64,000 nucleotides of DNA, from the NCBI GenBank assembly GCA_963754645.1, contig CAVWGP010000004.1, forward strand, positions 682,001 to 746,000, in the 5' to 3' direction. Below are positions 18,955 through 28,004 of this stretch, piece after piece (within the stretch, counting starts at the first letter, position 1; each line of letters begins with the position of its first letter). The notes beneath the pieces were generated by a model, which searched no databases, was not told the DNA's origin, and worked only from the letters and a program-made list of their open reading frames with translations. This DNA comes from CAVWGP01 sp963754645 (GTDB lineage: Bacteria; Pseudomonadota; Alphaproteobacteria; Bin65). The position numbers were made by a program, and so were the translations under genes.

Positions 18955-19644
18955 ATGCGCTCAACGTTGAAATCCACCACACAGGACGCCGAAGGCATGT
19001 ATGCGCCGGGGCTAAACTTACTCTTGCATGGCACGGCGGCGCTACGGGTTGGCGTCATGTGCACTGTCGGCCCGCTGCGCTTCATGCCGTTTCTCGCCGC
19101 CTTTCGCATGGCGCAGCCCGGCATCGAGTTCACCATCGTCGAGGGCACGCCTGGGACCCTAAAATCGGCACTCGATGCCGGCGGCATCGATGTCGCGGTG
19201 ATGGCGCAGCCGGACGCCTTCGATGCGCGCTTCAACGTCCATCTGCTCTACCGCGAGAAGTTCGCGCTCGCTTGTCCGCCGGGCCACCGCTTGGCGGACC
19301 GGCGCCGCGTTGCGCTGCAGGATATCGACGGCGAGAACTATGTCGAACGGGTCAATTGCGAATTCAGCGAGCGGATCACTAAAATGCTCGACGAACGCGC
19401 CATCGTCGTCAGGACGGTATACGAGAGCGAGCGCGAAGATTGGGTGCAAATGATGGTCATGTCGGGCGCCGGCGTGGCGATGATGCCGGAGTATTCGATC
19501 CTGCTTCCCGGGTTGCGCATCCGGCCGATCGCCGATCCGGCGATTGAGCGCGAAATCTGCCTGGTATCGCCGGCGGCCCGTGAGCCGTACCGCGCGTCAT
19601 CAATTTTTATAAAAAAAATCAAGCGCTTCAGTTGGAATATTTGA
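18955..19644 (+). CDS. LysR-type effector-binding domain protein lacking the HTH
   Basis: 229 residues align throughout with the ligand-binding half of the LysR protein encoded just downstream: both contain GPLRF, AVxAQP, CPPGHR or FPPGHR, YESEREDWVQ or YQSEREDWVQ, and MMPEYS or SLPEFS. The N-terminal winged helix-turn-helix is absent; residues 1-29 have no similarity to it and no HTH-coding frame lies directly upstream. It is either the remnant of a duplicated regulator or a free-standing sensor domain. The start at 18955 is uncertain; MYAPGLN is an alternative. Confidence 0.7.
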   Translation: MRSTLKSTTQDAEGMYAPGLNLLLHGTAALRVGVMCTVGPLRFMPFLAAFRMAQPGIEFTIVEGTPGTLKSALDAGGIDVAVMAQPDAFDARFNVHLLYREKFALACPPGHRLADRRRVALQDIDGENYVERVNCEFSERITKMLDERAIVVRTVYESEREDWVQMMVMSGAGVAMMPEYSILLPGLRIRPIADPAIEREICLVSPAAREPYRASSIFIKKIKRFSWNI

Positions 19645-19777
19645 CTGCGATGTGAGCGGCTGCGCGATTCGACCGGTCGCCGCATCGGTGCGTGTCGGCA
19701 GGTTTGATGGTTGTCAGAGATTGACCGGAACTGCATGGTGTACCAGCCGGTTTCGCCACGCGCACGAGTTCTTGCCA

Positions 19778-20722
19778 ATGGAAATGCATCAAATCCGCTA
19801 CTTTCTCGCGGTCGCCGATTTGCTCAATTTCACCAAGGCGGCAGAGCATTGCAACGTCACCCAGCCGGCGCTGTCGCGCGCCGTCCAGATGCTGGAAGCC
19901 GAGATGGGTGGCTTGCTCATCAATCGCGAGCGCGGCCTGACGCACCTCACGGATCTGGGCCGCTTGATGCGTCCCTATTTCGAACAAGTCCTGCGCCAGT
20001 CCGATGCCGCGAAGCAGTCGGCGAAACAATTTCTCAACCTGGAAAAAGCGTCGCTCAAGCTGGGCGTGCTGAGAAGCATCGGGCCGCTGCGTTTCACCGG
20101 GTTCCTGACGGCGTTTCATCACGACAATCCGGGCATCAAGCTCGATCTGAACGAAGGCAGCCCGCCGCGCCTGGTTGAAATGCTGGAGCAGGGCGAGCTC
20201 GAAGTCGCTGTCCTGGCCCAGCCGGTCGAATTTCCCGCGCGCTTCGATGTGGTTCCGCTATACCGCGAGCGCTTCATTGTCTCTTTCCCGCCCGGCCACC
20301 GCTTCGCCAAGCTCGATGCCGTCCGTCCGAAGGACATGGATGGGGTGTCCTATGTCCGCCGCCTGACCTGCGAATACCGCGGCTTCATCGCCGATTTGCT
20401 GACCCAGCACGGGGCCAAGATCGACGTGACCTACCAGAGCGAGCGCGAGGATTGGGTGCAGATCATGGTCTTGGCCGGGCTCGGCGTGTCGAGCCTGCCG
20501 GAATTTTCGCCGGCCCTGCCGGGTCTGCTAACGCGACCTTACGCCGAACCCGAGATCGTCCGCAAAGTCAGCTTGGTGACGATCGCGGGCCGCCGCTTTT
20601 CGCCGGCGCTTGCGAGTTTCGTCAAGGCGGTGAAAGCGTTCGACTGGGTCCAGTCCGGCGCGCCGGCGGCGCCTGCGGCCAAGCGGGCGAAAGAAAAAAG
20701 TGGTGCCGCAGGAGGGAATTGA
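19778..20722 (+). CDS. LysR-family transcriptional regulator
   Basis: 314 residues: N-terminal winged HTH (about 1-60, MHQIRYFLAVADLLNFTKAAEHCNVTQPALSRA), linker helix, and a periplasmic-binding-protein-like effector domain from about 90. The region after the conserved core ends in a short Lys/Ala/Gly tail. It is a paralogue of the HTH-less protein upstream (134-base gap). Targets are unknown; no metabolic gene adjoins it on the divergent side. Confidence 0.92.
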   Translation: MEMHQIRYFLAVADLLNFTKAAEHCNVTQPALSRAVQMLEAEMGGLLINRERGLTHLTDLGRLMRPYFEQVLRQSDAAKQSAKQFLNLEKASLKLGVLRSIGPLRFTGFLTAFHHDNPGIKLDLNEGSPPRLVEMLEQGELEVAVLAQPVEFPARFDVVPLYRERFIVSFPPGHRFAKLDAVRPKDMDGVSYVRRLTCEYRGFIADLLTQHGAKIDVTYQSEREDWVQIMVLAGLGVSSLPEFSPALPGLLTRPYAEPEIVRKVSLVTIAGRRFSPALASFVKAVKAFDWVQSGAPAAPAAKRAKEKSGAAGGN

Positions 20723-20776
20723 ACCCCCGACCTGACGCTTACAAGGCGCCTGCTCTACCGACTGAGCTACTGCGGC
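20701..20776 (-). tRNA. tRNA-Thr (anticodon TGT), CCA encoded
   Basis: On the minus strand the 76 bases fold as a cloverleaf: acceptor GCCGCAG/CTGCGGC, D arm GCTC/GAGC, anticodon stem GGCGC/GCGTC with loop CTTGTAA (anticodon TGT at 20741-20743), T arm GGGGG/CCCTC with TTCAATT loop, then discriminator A and genomic CCA. A run of T follows the CCA (CTTTTTTC), which suits a terminator. The 3' end overlaps the last codons of the opposite-strand LysR gene by 22 bases. Confidence 0.97.
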
Positions 20777-20823
20777 ACGGCCCATGAGCGGGCGCGCCTA
20801 GATACGGCGCCCACCGTTCCAAT

Positions 20824-21625
20824 TCAAGCGGCCGGCGGTGCGCGCCGGGCCAGGAACGCGGCGATCGCGGCCGATACTTCGCCGCTCCTGGTGAAATCGA
20901 TGCGCGGATGGCGAAATGGCAGCCAGTGGAAGCGCTCGTAGAACAAGCGGCCGCCATGCGGTGGCTTCGTATAGTCGTGCGCCGGCAGCGGGCGGAACGT
21001 CTCGCGGAAGACGCGGCGATCCGCGACATTGGCGAGATTGGCGCGCTCCGAAACGTAGCAGGCGAGAACCGAGGATTTCCATCGTCCGTCGTCTTCGTTG
21101 TCCGGCGCGATCGTCGTCTCGGTGCCGTTGGCGACGGGAAATTCATTGCTGGCGAGCCGGCCGCCGGCGTTGTTGTACTCGGCGAATTCCCAGGCGCGCA
21201 GCGCCGGCAGCGTCCGGCACAGGGCGCCGGCGATGGCATTGGCCGCGTCGTGATCGGCGTGGGCGCCTTCATAGGCGGGCACCCACAGCGTGTCGATCTT
21301 ATGAGCGTGCACGGCTTTGAGCGCGCGGCGAAATTGCGCATCGAGATTTTGCGCGAGCCGGCGCGCGGGCAGATCGTCGTCGGCGAGGCGCGCGAAGCCA
21401 AGCAGCTTGGATGTTTTCTCCGCCTCGGCGCGCCGCCGCGCCACTCGTTTGGCGTAACCGAACCGGCGCCACGGCCAAAACGCCCCGCGCGGCGGGCAGC
21501 CATGGGTGAGATCGAGCCCGATCACGGTCGCGCGGCGCCGGATCGCCGCGCGGATCGCCAGCGCCGCGCCAACCGCCTCATCGTCGGGATGCGGAATCGA
21601 GGATCAGGATGCGCGACCCGAACAT
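20824..21625 (-). CDS. PIG-L family (GlcNAc) deacetylase, frameshifted at the catalytic motif
   Basis: Zinc-dependent de-N-acetylase of the LmbE/PIG-L family. The hallmark PHPDDEAVGAA is present, as are VPAYEGAHADHD (second metal site) and a C-terminal FERFHWLPF-like tail (YERFHWLPF). The start MFGSRILIL at 21625 is in a different frame from PHPDDE; deleting one base near 21598 yields ILILIPHPDDE, so an insertion error is likely. It begins 4 bases past the stop of the glycosyltransferase gene, implying a two-gene unit that modifies a sugar. Confidence 0.87.
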
Positions 21626-21629
21626 CGCG

Positions 21630-22976
21630 CTAAGGCGGCGATTCGGGCCAGCCCGCGGCGCGGCGCCAGATCGGCAGGAACGAGTCCGCCGCGACGCGAT
21701 CCCAACTTTTGAAGCGTTCTTCCACCCTGGCGCGTGCCGCCCGGCCCATGGCGCGCCGCCGGTCGCCATCCGCGATCAGGGCGCAGAGCGCATCGGCCCA
21801 GTCGGCGGGATCGCTGTCGACGATCGAGCCGGTGACGCCATGCTCGACTTGCAGCCGAGTCGCCGCCTTGGCCGAGACCAGCGCCGGCAGGCCCGAGGCC
21901 ATGCCCTCGGCGACGACATTGGCGAAGGACTCGATCTCGGACGGGTGGGCGAGAATGTCGGCGCTGGCAAAGCTGCGCGCCAGTTCGTCGCCGGTGAAAG
22001 TGCCGGGACAGCGTGCTTTGCCGCCGAGCAGCTCCATGACGCTGACGCGCCGGTCGCCTTCGCCAAGGCAGATGAGGCGAAGATCGGTACCGCCCGCCGC
22101 CAGCCGATGCACTGCCTCGGCCAAGGTCATCACGTTCTTGCCGTCGTTGATGCGGCCGGCATAGAGCACGACGGGCGTTTCCGGCGCGATATCGAAGCGC
22201 TGGCGCAGCCAGGCGCGGTCGCGATGGCGCGGATGAAAGCGACCCAGCTCGAGGCCGCGCGGCAGCAGCAGGACCCGATCGGGCGGCAGAAATTGCCGCG
22301 CGAAGGCCAAGTCTTCATCGCGCGGGCCGAGCACGAATCGGCTGCGGCTCTGATGGTGGCGCAGCAAATTCAAGGCGCGGGCCTCGGCGCGATCGTGCAC
22401 GCGCACGCGGTTCAGAAGAAACCGGCCGAACCAGCCGTCGCCGAAGACGCGGTGCACGGTCGGGACCATGTAGAGCCTGGCATAGCGCGGCGTGTCGGTG
22501 TGAACCGAGTTGACGATCGGCACGCCGTGCCGGCGCGCGATGCGCAGCGCGGTCTTGGCGAAGCAAAAAAATCCGTCGGTCGTGTGAATCACGTCGTAAG
22601 TCGGCAGCAGGCGCGCGAGCGTGGGGTGATAGGGCGCCAGGTCCGTGTGGTCGGGCGCGTGGGAGAGAAAGGGCAGGCGGCGCGTGCTGAACACGGGCTT
22701 GTGCAGGCGATAGCGCACATTGCGGCCGATGACGTATTCGTCCTCGACATCGGCGGCGAAGTGCAAGGTGAGGTCGAGGGCGCCGGCGATCTTGCCGCCC
22801 AGGCCCACCGCGCCTGCGGCCACGCGCTCCCAGAACTTGACGTGGCCGCCGGCCGCCGGCGACCATTCCAGATCGACAAGCACGCCAACCCGCAATGGGC
22901 GCTCGGGCCGCATGCTGCGCACGGCGCCCATTGTCGCCTGAGCCGTCGCTGCATCGGCGGTCCGAATCGCGTCCAA
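21630..22976 (-). CDS. Glycosyltransferase family 4 (GT-B fold)
   Basis: 448 residues. After about 30 variable residues comes an N-terminal GT-B domain with GGHVKFWERVAAG and HTTDGFFCFAK. The C-terminal donor-binding half includes VVLYAGRINDGKNV, LICLGEG and HPSEIESFANVVAEGMASGLPAL (the E-x7-E nucleotide-sugar signature). It is followed directly by the PIG-L deacetylase, a combination typical of glycoside synthesis where a GlcNAc-type sugar is transferred then de-N-acetylated. No membrane helix is evident. Confidence 0.92.
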   Translation of the reverse strand: MDAIRTADAATAQATMGAVRSMRPERPLRVGVLVDLEWSPAAGGHVKFWERVAAGAVGLGGKIAGALDLTLHFAADVEDEYVIGRNVRYRLHKPVFSTRRLPFLSHAPDHTDLAPYHPTLARLLPTYDVIHTTDGFFCFAKTALRIARRHGVPIVNSVHTDTPRYARLYMVPTVHRVFGDGWFGRFLLNRVRVHDRAEARALNLLRHHQSRSRFVLGPRDEDLAFARQFLPPDRVLLLPRGLELGRFHPRHRDRAWLRQRFDIAPETPVVLYAGRINDGKNVMTLAEAVHRLAAGGTDLRLICLGEGDRRVSVMELLGGKARCPGTFTGDELARSFASADILAHPSEIESFANVVAEGMASGLPALVSAKAATRLQVEHGVTGSIVDSDPADWADALCALIADGDRRRAMGRAARARVEERFKSWDRVAADSFLPIWRRAAGWPESPP

Positions 22977-23344
22977 CGAATTCTCCCCTAGTCTTGGTCT
23001 CGCCTTTTTCTACGGCCGAGGTCGGGCGATGGATCGATGAAGATCGGTTAATTGGTTTCCGCGCGGTGACCGGCCGGTTTCGATGACATAGCGCAATGAC
23101 GGGAGACGCGCCGGCTGTGCCGGTCACATAACCGACACCCCTGTCGAAATCAACCTACCGGCGTTCGATGCCCGAGTTTAAGGAATTTTCCCAGGGCGAA
23201 CCCGTTCTAGACCCTTCGCCCCCGTGCTGCTGCCGGCGAATTCGCCAACCGCGCCGGGGCCGGTTGCAATTCGGCTCTCGATTTGTCCCGGTGACTGTAT
23301 CTATAATTGGCGGCGCAGCGAAAATCGGAGCCGATTGGCCAGCC
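22977..23344. other. Divergent intergenic region with candidate promoter
   Basis: 368 bases without a convincing gene, between the glycosyltransferase and the kinase. A perfect -10 hexamer TATAAT (23302-23307) lies about 40 bases before the kinase ATG, although no good -35 sits at the right distance. No repeat or stable hairpin was noticed. An open frame does run through it into the kinase from 23168 but has no protein-like composition. Confidence 0.4.
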
Positions 23345-24271
23345 ATGGCGTCTAACGATGACGAAGTCGACGACTATCGCAATACGCTACCCGAGGATTC
23401 GATCCTCGAGGACTATCGTATCAAGCGCGTCCTCGGTGCCGGCGGTTTCGGAATAACCTATCTTGCCAAGGACTTGCGTGAAGCGGCCGATTCGCCGAAC
23501 CGCAACGTCGCGGTCAAGGAATATCTGCCCTTCGAGATCGCCACCCGGATGCCCGACGGCATCCAGGTCGGCATTCTTTCGGAGGGCGACCGCGAGGATT
23601 TCCTGTTCGGCCTGGAAAAATTCGAGCGCGAGGCGCGCACACTGGCGCGCTTCAAGCATCCGAACATCGTCGAGGTGCGGCGTTATTTCCGCGCCAACGG
23701 CACCGCCTATATCGTGATGAAGTACGAGCGCGGCGTCGATTTCGAGACCGTGATCGAATCGCCGGACATGATGTTCGAGGAAGATCTGCGCGCCATGCTG
23801 GGGCCGCTGCTCGACGGGCTCGAAGCCGTGCACACCGCCGGCTTCCTGCACCGCGACATCAAGCCGAGCAACATCTACATCCGCAAGGAAGACTTGACCC
23901 CCGTGCTGCTCGATTTCGGCGCCGCGCGCCTCGCCATGCGCTCCAAGAGCCAAAAGATGACGGCGCTGGTGACGCCCGGCTATGCGCCGTTCGAGCAATA
24001 TTCCAGCGACGGCAACAATGGGCCGTGGTCCGACATCTACGGCCTCGGCGCCGTGCTCTACGCGGCGGTGACCAAGGAACGGCCGCGCGAGGCCACCGAG
24101 CGCATGGCGGCGCTGGTCAAGGGCCGCAACGATCCGCAAGTGCCGGCGGCCAAGCGCGCCAAGGAAATGTTCTCGCCCGAGCTGCTCAAGGCCATCGACT
24201 GGGCGCTGCGCATCCCCGAAAACGAACGCCCGCAGGCCGTCGCCGAACTGCGCGCGTCGTTGGGCCTGTAG
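23345..24271 (+). CDS. Hanks-type serine/threonine protein kinase (soluble)
   Basis: 308 residues consisting almost only of a kinase domain: glycine loop GAGGFGITY (31-39), ATP lysine K58 in VAVKEYLP, E96, catalytic HRDIKPSN (169-176), DFGAAR (190-195) and a GYAPFEQY activation segment with GPWSDIYGLGAVLY. All catalytic residues are present. It lacks the transmembrane segment and PASTA or other sensor domains often attached in bacteria. A standalone kinase of this kind is commonly associated with stress signalling. No phosphatase or FHA partner gene adjoins it. Confidence 0.95.
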   Translation: MASNDDEVDDYRNTLPEDSILEDYRIKRVLGAGGFGITYLAKDLREAADSPNRNVAVKEYLPFEIATRMPDGIQVGILSEGDREDFLFGLEKFEREARTLARFKHPNIVEVRRYFRANGTAYIVMKYERGVDFETVIESPDMMFEEDLRAMLGPLLDGLEAVHTAGFLHRDIKPSNIYIRKEDLTPVLLDFGAARLAMRSKSQKMTALVTPGYAPFEQYSSDGNNGPWSDIYGLGAVLYAAVTKERPREATERMAALVKGRNDPQVPAAKRAKEMFSPELLKAIDWALRIPENERPQAVAELRASLGL

Positions 24272-24280
24272 CGGGCGCCG

Positions 24281-25276
24281 CTACACCATCACGCGGTGCA
24301 TTTCCGACTCGGGATAGCGCGTGCCGGCGGTGGCGCCGGGCGGGAAGGCCTTGTCAAGCTCGGCCATGTCGGCGGGCGCTAACTTGATCGCGGCGGCGCC
24401 GGCATTGTCGAGCAGCCATTTGACTTGCTTGGTGCCGGGAATCGGGATGACGTCGTCGCCCTTGGCCAGCAGCCAGGCCAGCGCGACCTGCGAGGGCTTG
24501 CAGTTCTTGCGCTGGGCGACGGCTTCGAGTGCCGCGAGCATCGCAAGGTTCTTCTTCATATTCTCGTCGCTGAAGCGCGGGTGCTGGCGGCGGCGGTCGT
24601 TCTCGGGCAACGCGCCGGTCGCCTTGACCTGGGCGGTGAGAAAGCCGCGCCCGAGCGGCGAATAGGCGACAAAGGAAATGCCGAGCTCGCGGCACACCGG
24701 CAGCATGTGCTGTTCCGGATCGAGCCGCGTCCACAGCGAATATTCCGATTGCAGCGCCGCGATCGGCGCCGCCTTGTGCGCGCGGCGCAGCGTGTCGGGT
24801 CCGGCCTCGGAGATGCCGAGATGCTTGATCTTGCCCTCGTCGCGCAGCTTGGCCATGGCGCCGATGACGTCTTCGATCGGATTGGTGAGATCGACGCGGT
24901 GCAGGTAGTAGAGATCGATGCACTCGATGCCGAGCCGCTTCAGGCTGCCTTCGCACGCCGCGCGGACATAGGCCGTGCCTTTCGGCGCCGCGGCCGCGGG
25001 ATCGCGCCCGCCGCCGCCGAAATTGCCGAACTTGGTCGCGAGGACGACCTTGTTCCACTTGCCCTTGAGCGCCTGGCCGAGCAACTCCTCGTTGTGGCCC
25101 AGGCCGTAGACTTCGGCCGTGTCGATGAAATCGATGCCGAGATCGAGCGCCTTGTGGATGGTGCGCGTCGACTCGGCGTCGTCGCGCGGACCGTAGGTGC
25201 CCGACATGCTCATGCAGCCGAGGCCGATGGCCGAAACCTTGAGGCCGGTGCGCCCGAGAGTGCGTTGCGGAAACAT
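24281..25276 (-). CDS. Aldo/keto reductase
   Basis: 331-residue NADPH-dependent AKR: catalytic Asp/Tyr in DTAEVYGLGHNEELLG, Lys in VVLATKFG, His in YYLHRVD, and the C-terminal cofactor loop IPIPGTKQVKWL. The family (YajO/AKR11-13-like) reduces aldehydes of sugars or lipid breakdown products. ATG at 25276 is preceded by AAGGAG. The next gene upstream on the same strand ends 14 bases before it, so the two are likely co-transcribed. Confidence 0.93.
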   Translation of the reverse strand: MFPQRTLGRTGLKVSAIGLGCMSMSGTYGPRDDAESTRTIHKALDLGIDFIDTAEVYGLGHNEELLGQALKGKWNKVVLATKFGNFGGGGRDPAAAAPKGTAYVRAACEGSLKRLGIECIDLYYLHRVDLTNPIEDVIGAMAKLRDEGKIKHLGISEAGPDTLRRAHKAAPIAALQSEYSLWTRLDPEQHMLPVCRELGISFVAYSPLGRGFLTAQVKATGALPENDRRRQHPRFSDENMKKNLAMLAALEAVAQRKNCKPSQVALAWLLAKGDDVIPIPGTKQVKWLLDNAGAAAIKLAPADMAELDKAFPPGATAGTRYPESEMHRVMV

Positions 25277-25290
25277 GAATTGCTCCTTGC

Positions 25291-26499
25291 TCAGAAAATA
25301 TAGGTGAACGGCGTCTTGCCGAGCCGGATCATACCGGCGAGTTCCTGGGTTGTATCGAGGTCCATGAAATAATGCGCCTTGACGGCATGCAAGTCGCGCA
25401 TGGCGCGCTGGATCGGATTGCCGAGGTCGAGCGCCGAGCCGCCGGCGGCGAAGAAGACGCGCTCGGCGGCCTCGTAGCTCAGCGCCACGGCATAGGCGGC
25501 GTGATTGCGGCAATCGGCGCGCTCGCCGACGCTCATGCGCGCGCCGTCGCGGCCGCATTCCATGATGCGCCGCGCATTGCCCAGGAGCAGCGCCTTGGCC
25601 GCGTGAATTTTGGCCGCGCATTCGCCGACGATGCGGTCGGTGCGCGTCAGCTCGGCTTGGACGACGTTCATCGGCTGCAGCATGCGCTTGCCGGCGCCGG
25701 CGACGAGCGCCTTGAGCGCGCCTGCCGCGATGCCCGGCGCGGCTGCCGCGAGCGAGGTCACGAGAAAGGCGTAGTAGGGCACGCGGAAGAGCGGGCTCGC
25801 GTGCAGGGCCCGGCCCGGCGCCTCGCCCTCGACCGTGTCGGGAATCGAAATCGTGCGATGCTCGGGCACGAAGGCGTCCTTGACGCCGAGGCTGTGGCTG
25901 CCCGTTGCCGCGAGGCCGGCGGCGCGCCAATCGCCGTGATTGACGATTTCGCTCAACGGCAGCAGGCAGAGCCGCGCATTGACGCGCGGGCGGCCATAGA
26001 TCGTGCCGTCAAGCTCGATCCCGTTGCCGTCGTCGCCGACGACGAGCGCGCCGAGCAGGGTCCACCAGCCATGGTCGATGCCCGACGCGAAGGGCCAGCG
26101 CCCGTTCAGCACATAGCCGCCGGCGACGCGGCGCGCCGTGCCGCGCGGCGCCAGCACCGCGCCGATGTGAAAGTTCGCATCGACGGCCAGCGTCTCGGCC
26201 TGCGCCGCCTCGGGAAAATGCGCGACGATCCAACTGTGCTGCTGATAGACCGAGAGGCACCACGCCGACGAACCGCAAAATTCGGCCAGTGTCCAGCAGG
26301 TTTCGAGCCCGGTTTCGAGATCGTGCTCGAAGCCGCCGAATCGCCGCGGCACCCAGATGCGATGTAGCCCCGCCGCCTCGATGTCGGCGACGGTTTCGCT
26401 CGGCAGCCGGCCCGCTTCCTCCGCGGTCCGCGCCCGCGCGCCGATCGCCGGCCCGAGCGCGGCGGCGCGGGCGATGAGTTCGCCGTGGCTTGGATTCAT
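25291..26499 (-). CDS. Acyl-CoA dehydrogenase-fold flavin monooxygenase-like protein
   Basis: 402 residues with the acyl-CoA dehydrogenase fold but features of the flavin-dependent hydroxylase branch (HsaA / p-hydroxyphenylacetate 3-hydroxylase C2 / DszC): SSAWCLSVYQQHSW near residue 75-88, NGRWPFASGIDHGWW and a C-terminal RAMRDLHAVKAHY. These enzymes use reduced FMN supplied by a separate reductase to oxygenate substrates. Start ATG 26499, seven bases from the stop of the dioxygenase gene. Substrate unknown. Confidence 0.85.
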   Translation of the reverse strand: MNPSHGELIARAAALGPAIGARARTAEEAGRLPSETVADIEAAGLHRIWVPRRFGGFEHDLETGLETCWTLAEFCGSSAWCLSVYQQHSWIVAHFPEAAQAETLAVDANFHIGAVLAPRGTARRVAGGYVLNGRWPFASGIDHGWWTLLGALVVGDDGNGIELDGTIYGRPRVNARLCLLPLSEIVNHGDWRAAGLAATGSHSLGVKDAFVPEHRTISIPDTVEGEAPGRALHASPLFRVPYYAFLVTSLAAAAPGIAAGALKALVAGAGKRMLQPMNVVQAELTRTDRIVGECAAKIHAAKALLLGNARRIMECGRDGARMSVGERADCRNHAAYAVALSYEAAERVFFAAGGSALDLGNPIQRAMRDLHAVKAHYFMDLDTTQELAGMIRLGKTPFTYIF

Positions 26500-26505
26500 G
26501 GGCTG

Positions 26506-27348
26506 CTATTCCGCCGCCTGCCGCGCGCGGTCCCAGACGATCGGGAACACCGCGTCGTCGGCGGGGTAGGCGCCGGCGGGAACGGCGGGCGGCTTCGGCA
26601 GCTTCACCGTGTAGGGCCGCGGATCCCACTGCACGTCGCGGCCGAGAAAGCGCACCGAAAGGCCGATGCGCCGCTGGCTCGCGGATTTATTGCCGCCCGC
26701 GCCGTGCACCGTCAGCGGATGGTGGCAGACGCAATCGCCCGGCGCCAAGTCCCAGGATTGAAACCGCAAACCGCTTTCGCCGGAGCGCGTGCTGAAATTC
26801 GGGCAGGGCTCGAGATCGGGATCGGCGAAGGCGGGGTCTTCGTCCGGCGTGACCGGGCGGTAGAACTTGCCCCAGCGATGCGAGCCGAGCAGATATTCGA
26901 CGCCGCTCGACGCCTTGGTGACCGGCGTGAACGCGACCCAGATCGAAACCAGATGACTGCCGCGGAACGGCCAGAACGGCAGATCGTGATGCCACTGCGT
27001 CGGCGCCGAGGTGCCGGGTTCCTTGATGAAAAGCTGGTCGTACCAAAAGCGCACGCGTTCGACCCGCATCAACGCCGCCGCGATCTCGGCGGCGGGCGAG
27101 GCGTCGCGGAAGGCGCGGAAATCCGCGTCCAGGCCGCACATGAAGACGTTCGAATAGAATTGCGCCGTCTCGCCCGGCTTCTGCACGATGCGCTTGCGCC
27201 CGGCGCCGCTGTCCATGAAGCGCACCGACGCGTCATGCATGCGCTTGGCCCAGTCTGCATCGAACAGGCCGCGCAGGCAGACGACGCCGTCGTCCTCGTA
27301 GGCGCGGATTTCCGCGGCGGTGATCGGTCGGAGCGGGTGGCGGTTCAT
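26506..27348 (-). CDS. Phytanoyl-CoA dioxygenase (PhyH) family protein
   Basis: Fe(II)/2-oxoglutarate oxygenase of 280 residues. Iron ligands are HxD in QWHHDLPF and the distal His in LTVHGAGG, with the 2-oxoglutarate Arg in SQRRIGLSVRF. ATG 27348 (MNRHPLRPIT) is chosen because GAGG lies upstream and an N-terminal relic at 28700-28894 begins the same way. It overlaps a short upstream frame in an ATGA. The neighbours are two further oxidoreductases on the same strand, suggesting a small degradation operon. Confidence 0.9.
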   Translation of the reverse strand: MNRHPLRPITAAEIRAYEDDGVVCLRGLFDADWAKRMHDASVRFMDSGAGRKRIVQKPGETAQFYSNVFMCGLDADFRAFRDASPAAEIAAALMRVERVRFWYDQLFIKEPGTSAPTQWHHDLPFWPFRGSHLVSIWVAFTPVTKASSGVEYLLGSHRWGKFYRPVTPDEDPAFADPDLEPCPNFSTRSGESGLRFQSWDLAPGDCVCHHPLTVHGAGGNKSASQRRIGLSVRFLGRDVQWDPRPYTVKLPKPPAVPAGAYPADDAVFPIVWDRARQAAE

Positions 27349-27473
27349 CGTCGCGGCCTCGTTTTCGGCTTGATCGTGACGCCGCCGGCGACGCGGCGCA
27401 AGCGTGTCCTGATCGCCGCCGGCAGCCGGTTCCAGTGGCGCCCGGTCAATGCGCCGTCGAGCGCGTCGAGCAT
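27345..27473 (-). CDS. Possible 42-residue upstream peptide
   Basis: The frame from ATG 27473 encodes a basic peptide (MLDALDGALTGRHWNRLP...) ending RPRR, with its stop overlapping the PhyH start as ATGA. A similar ending (RMPRPRR, stop overlapping the ATG) precedes the PhyH relic at 28894, so the arrangement is repeated. No good ribosome site was found. It may be a leader peptide, a gene remnant or chance. Confidence 0.3.
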   Translation of the reverse strand: MLDALDGALTGRHWNRLPAAIRTRLRRVAGGVTIKPKTRPRR

Positions 27474-28004
27474 GGCGCGGCGTGCCCGTCACGCTAACCA
27501 TTTGATTTTCTCGAAGGCCGCCAAGTTCGTGGCTTGGGATTCTTCGGGATTTGGCGGTCTTCGAGAAGATCAAGCACTTAGCCGCGATTCGCGCCGCCAT
27601 TATGCCAAGCCGCCGCCGGGCGAACTGGCGGCCTTCGGGAGAATCAAGCGCTTAGCACACCCCGTTCGAACGGAAGCAAAGCCGGGACTTGGCGGCCTTC
27701 GAGGCGCGTTGCCGCATATTTTCGTCAGCGCGGCACGTCATACCAGCGAGCCTAGCCTCACCGGTCATCCCGACCGGAGCGAGACGCGAAGCGGCTCGCA
27801 GCGGAGGGATATTGCACGTCGCGAAACCAATACCCTCCGCTACGCACGCCGCTGTCGCGTCGTGCTCCGGTCGGGATGACGAGTTATTGACTAGGCTCGC
27901 TGGTATCATATGAAATCTCCTAATTCGCTTTTTTCAATTGTACAAAATAACGACAGCGGACAATTCGGTGCCTGACCCCGATTGCCCTCGCTCAATCGCC
28001 TCGG
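27474..28004. repeat. Repeat island with short dispersed repeats and palindrome family A
   Basis: 531 bases without a gene. The first half holds several copies of a short motif around TTGGCGGCCTTCGAGAAG followed by ATCAAGCxCTTAGC: forward near 27553-27582, 27624-27656 and 27689-27705, inverted near 27501-27520. The second half contains the nested palindrome at 27740-27906. The last 100 bases are AT-richer (27907-27970) and show nothing I can name. Confidence 0.6.
27740..27906. repeat. Palindromic repeat family A, copy 1, inside a 16-base outer inverted repeat
   Basis: Outer arms ATACCAGCGAGCCTAG (27740-27755) and its exact complement (27891-27906) enclose a family A element (27764-27880) that starts GTCATCCCGACCGGAGCG and ends in the complement. 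Other copies are at 32092-32230, 34302-34466 and 60441-60573. The whole unit could fold into one long hairpin. No transposase gene is present, so it resembles a REP or MITE-like element. Confidence 0.85.
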
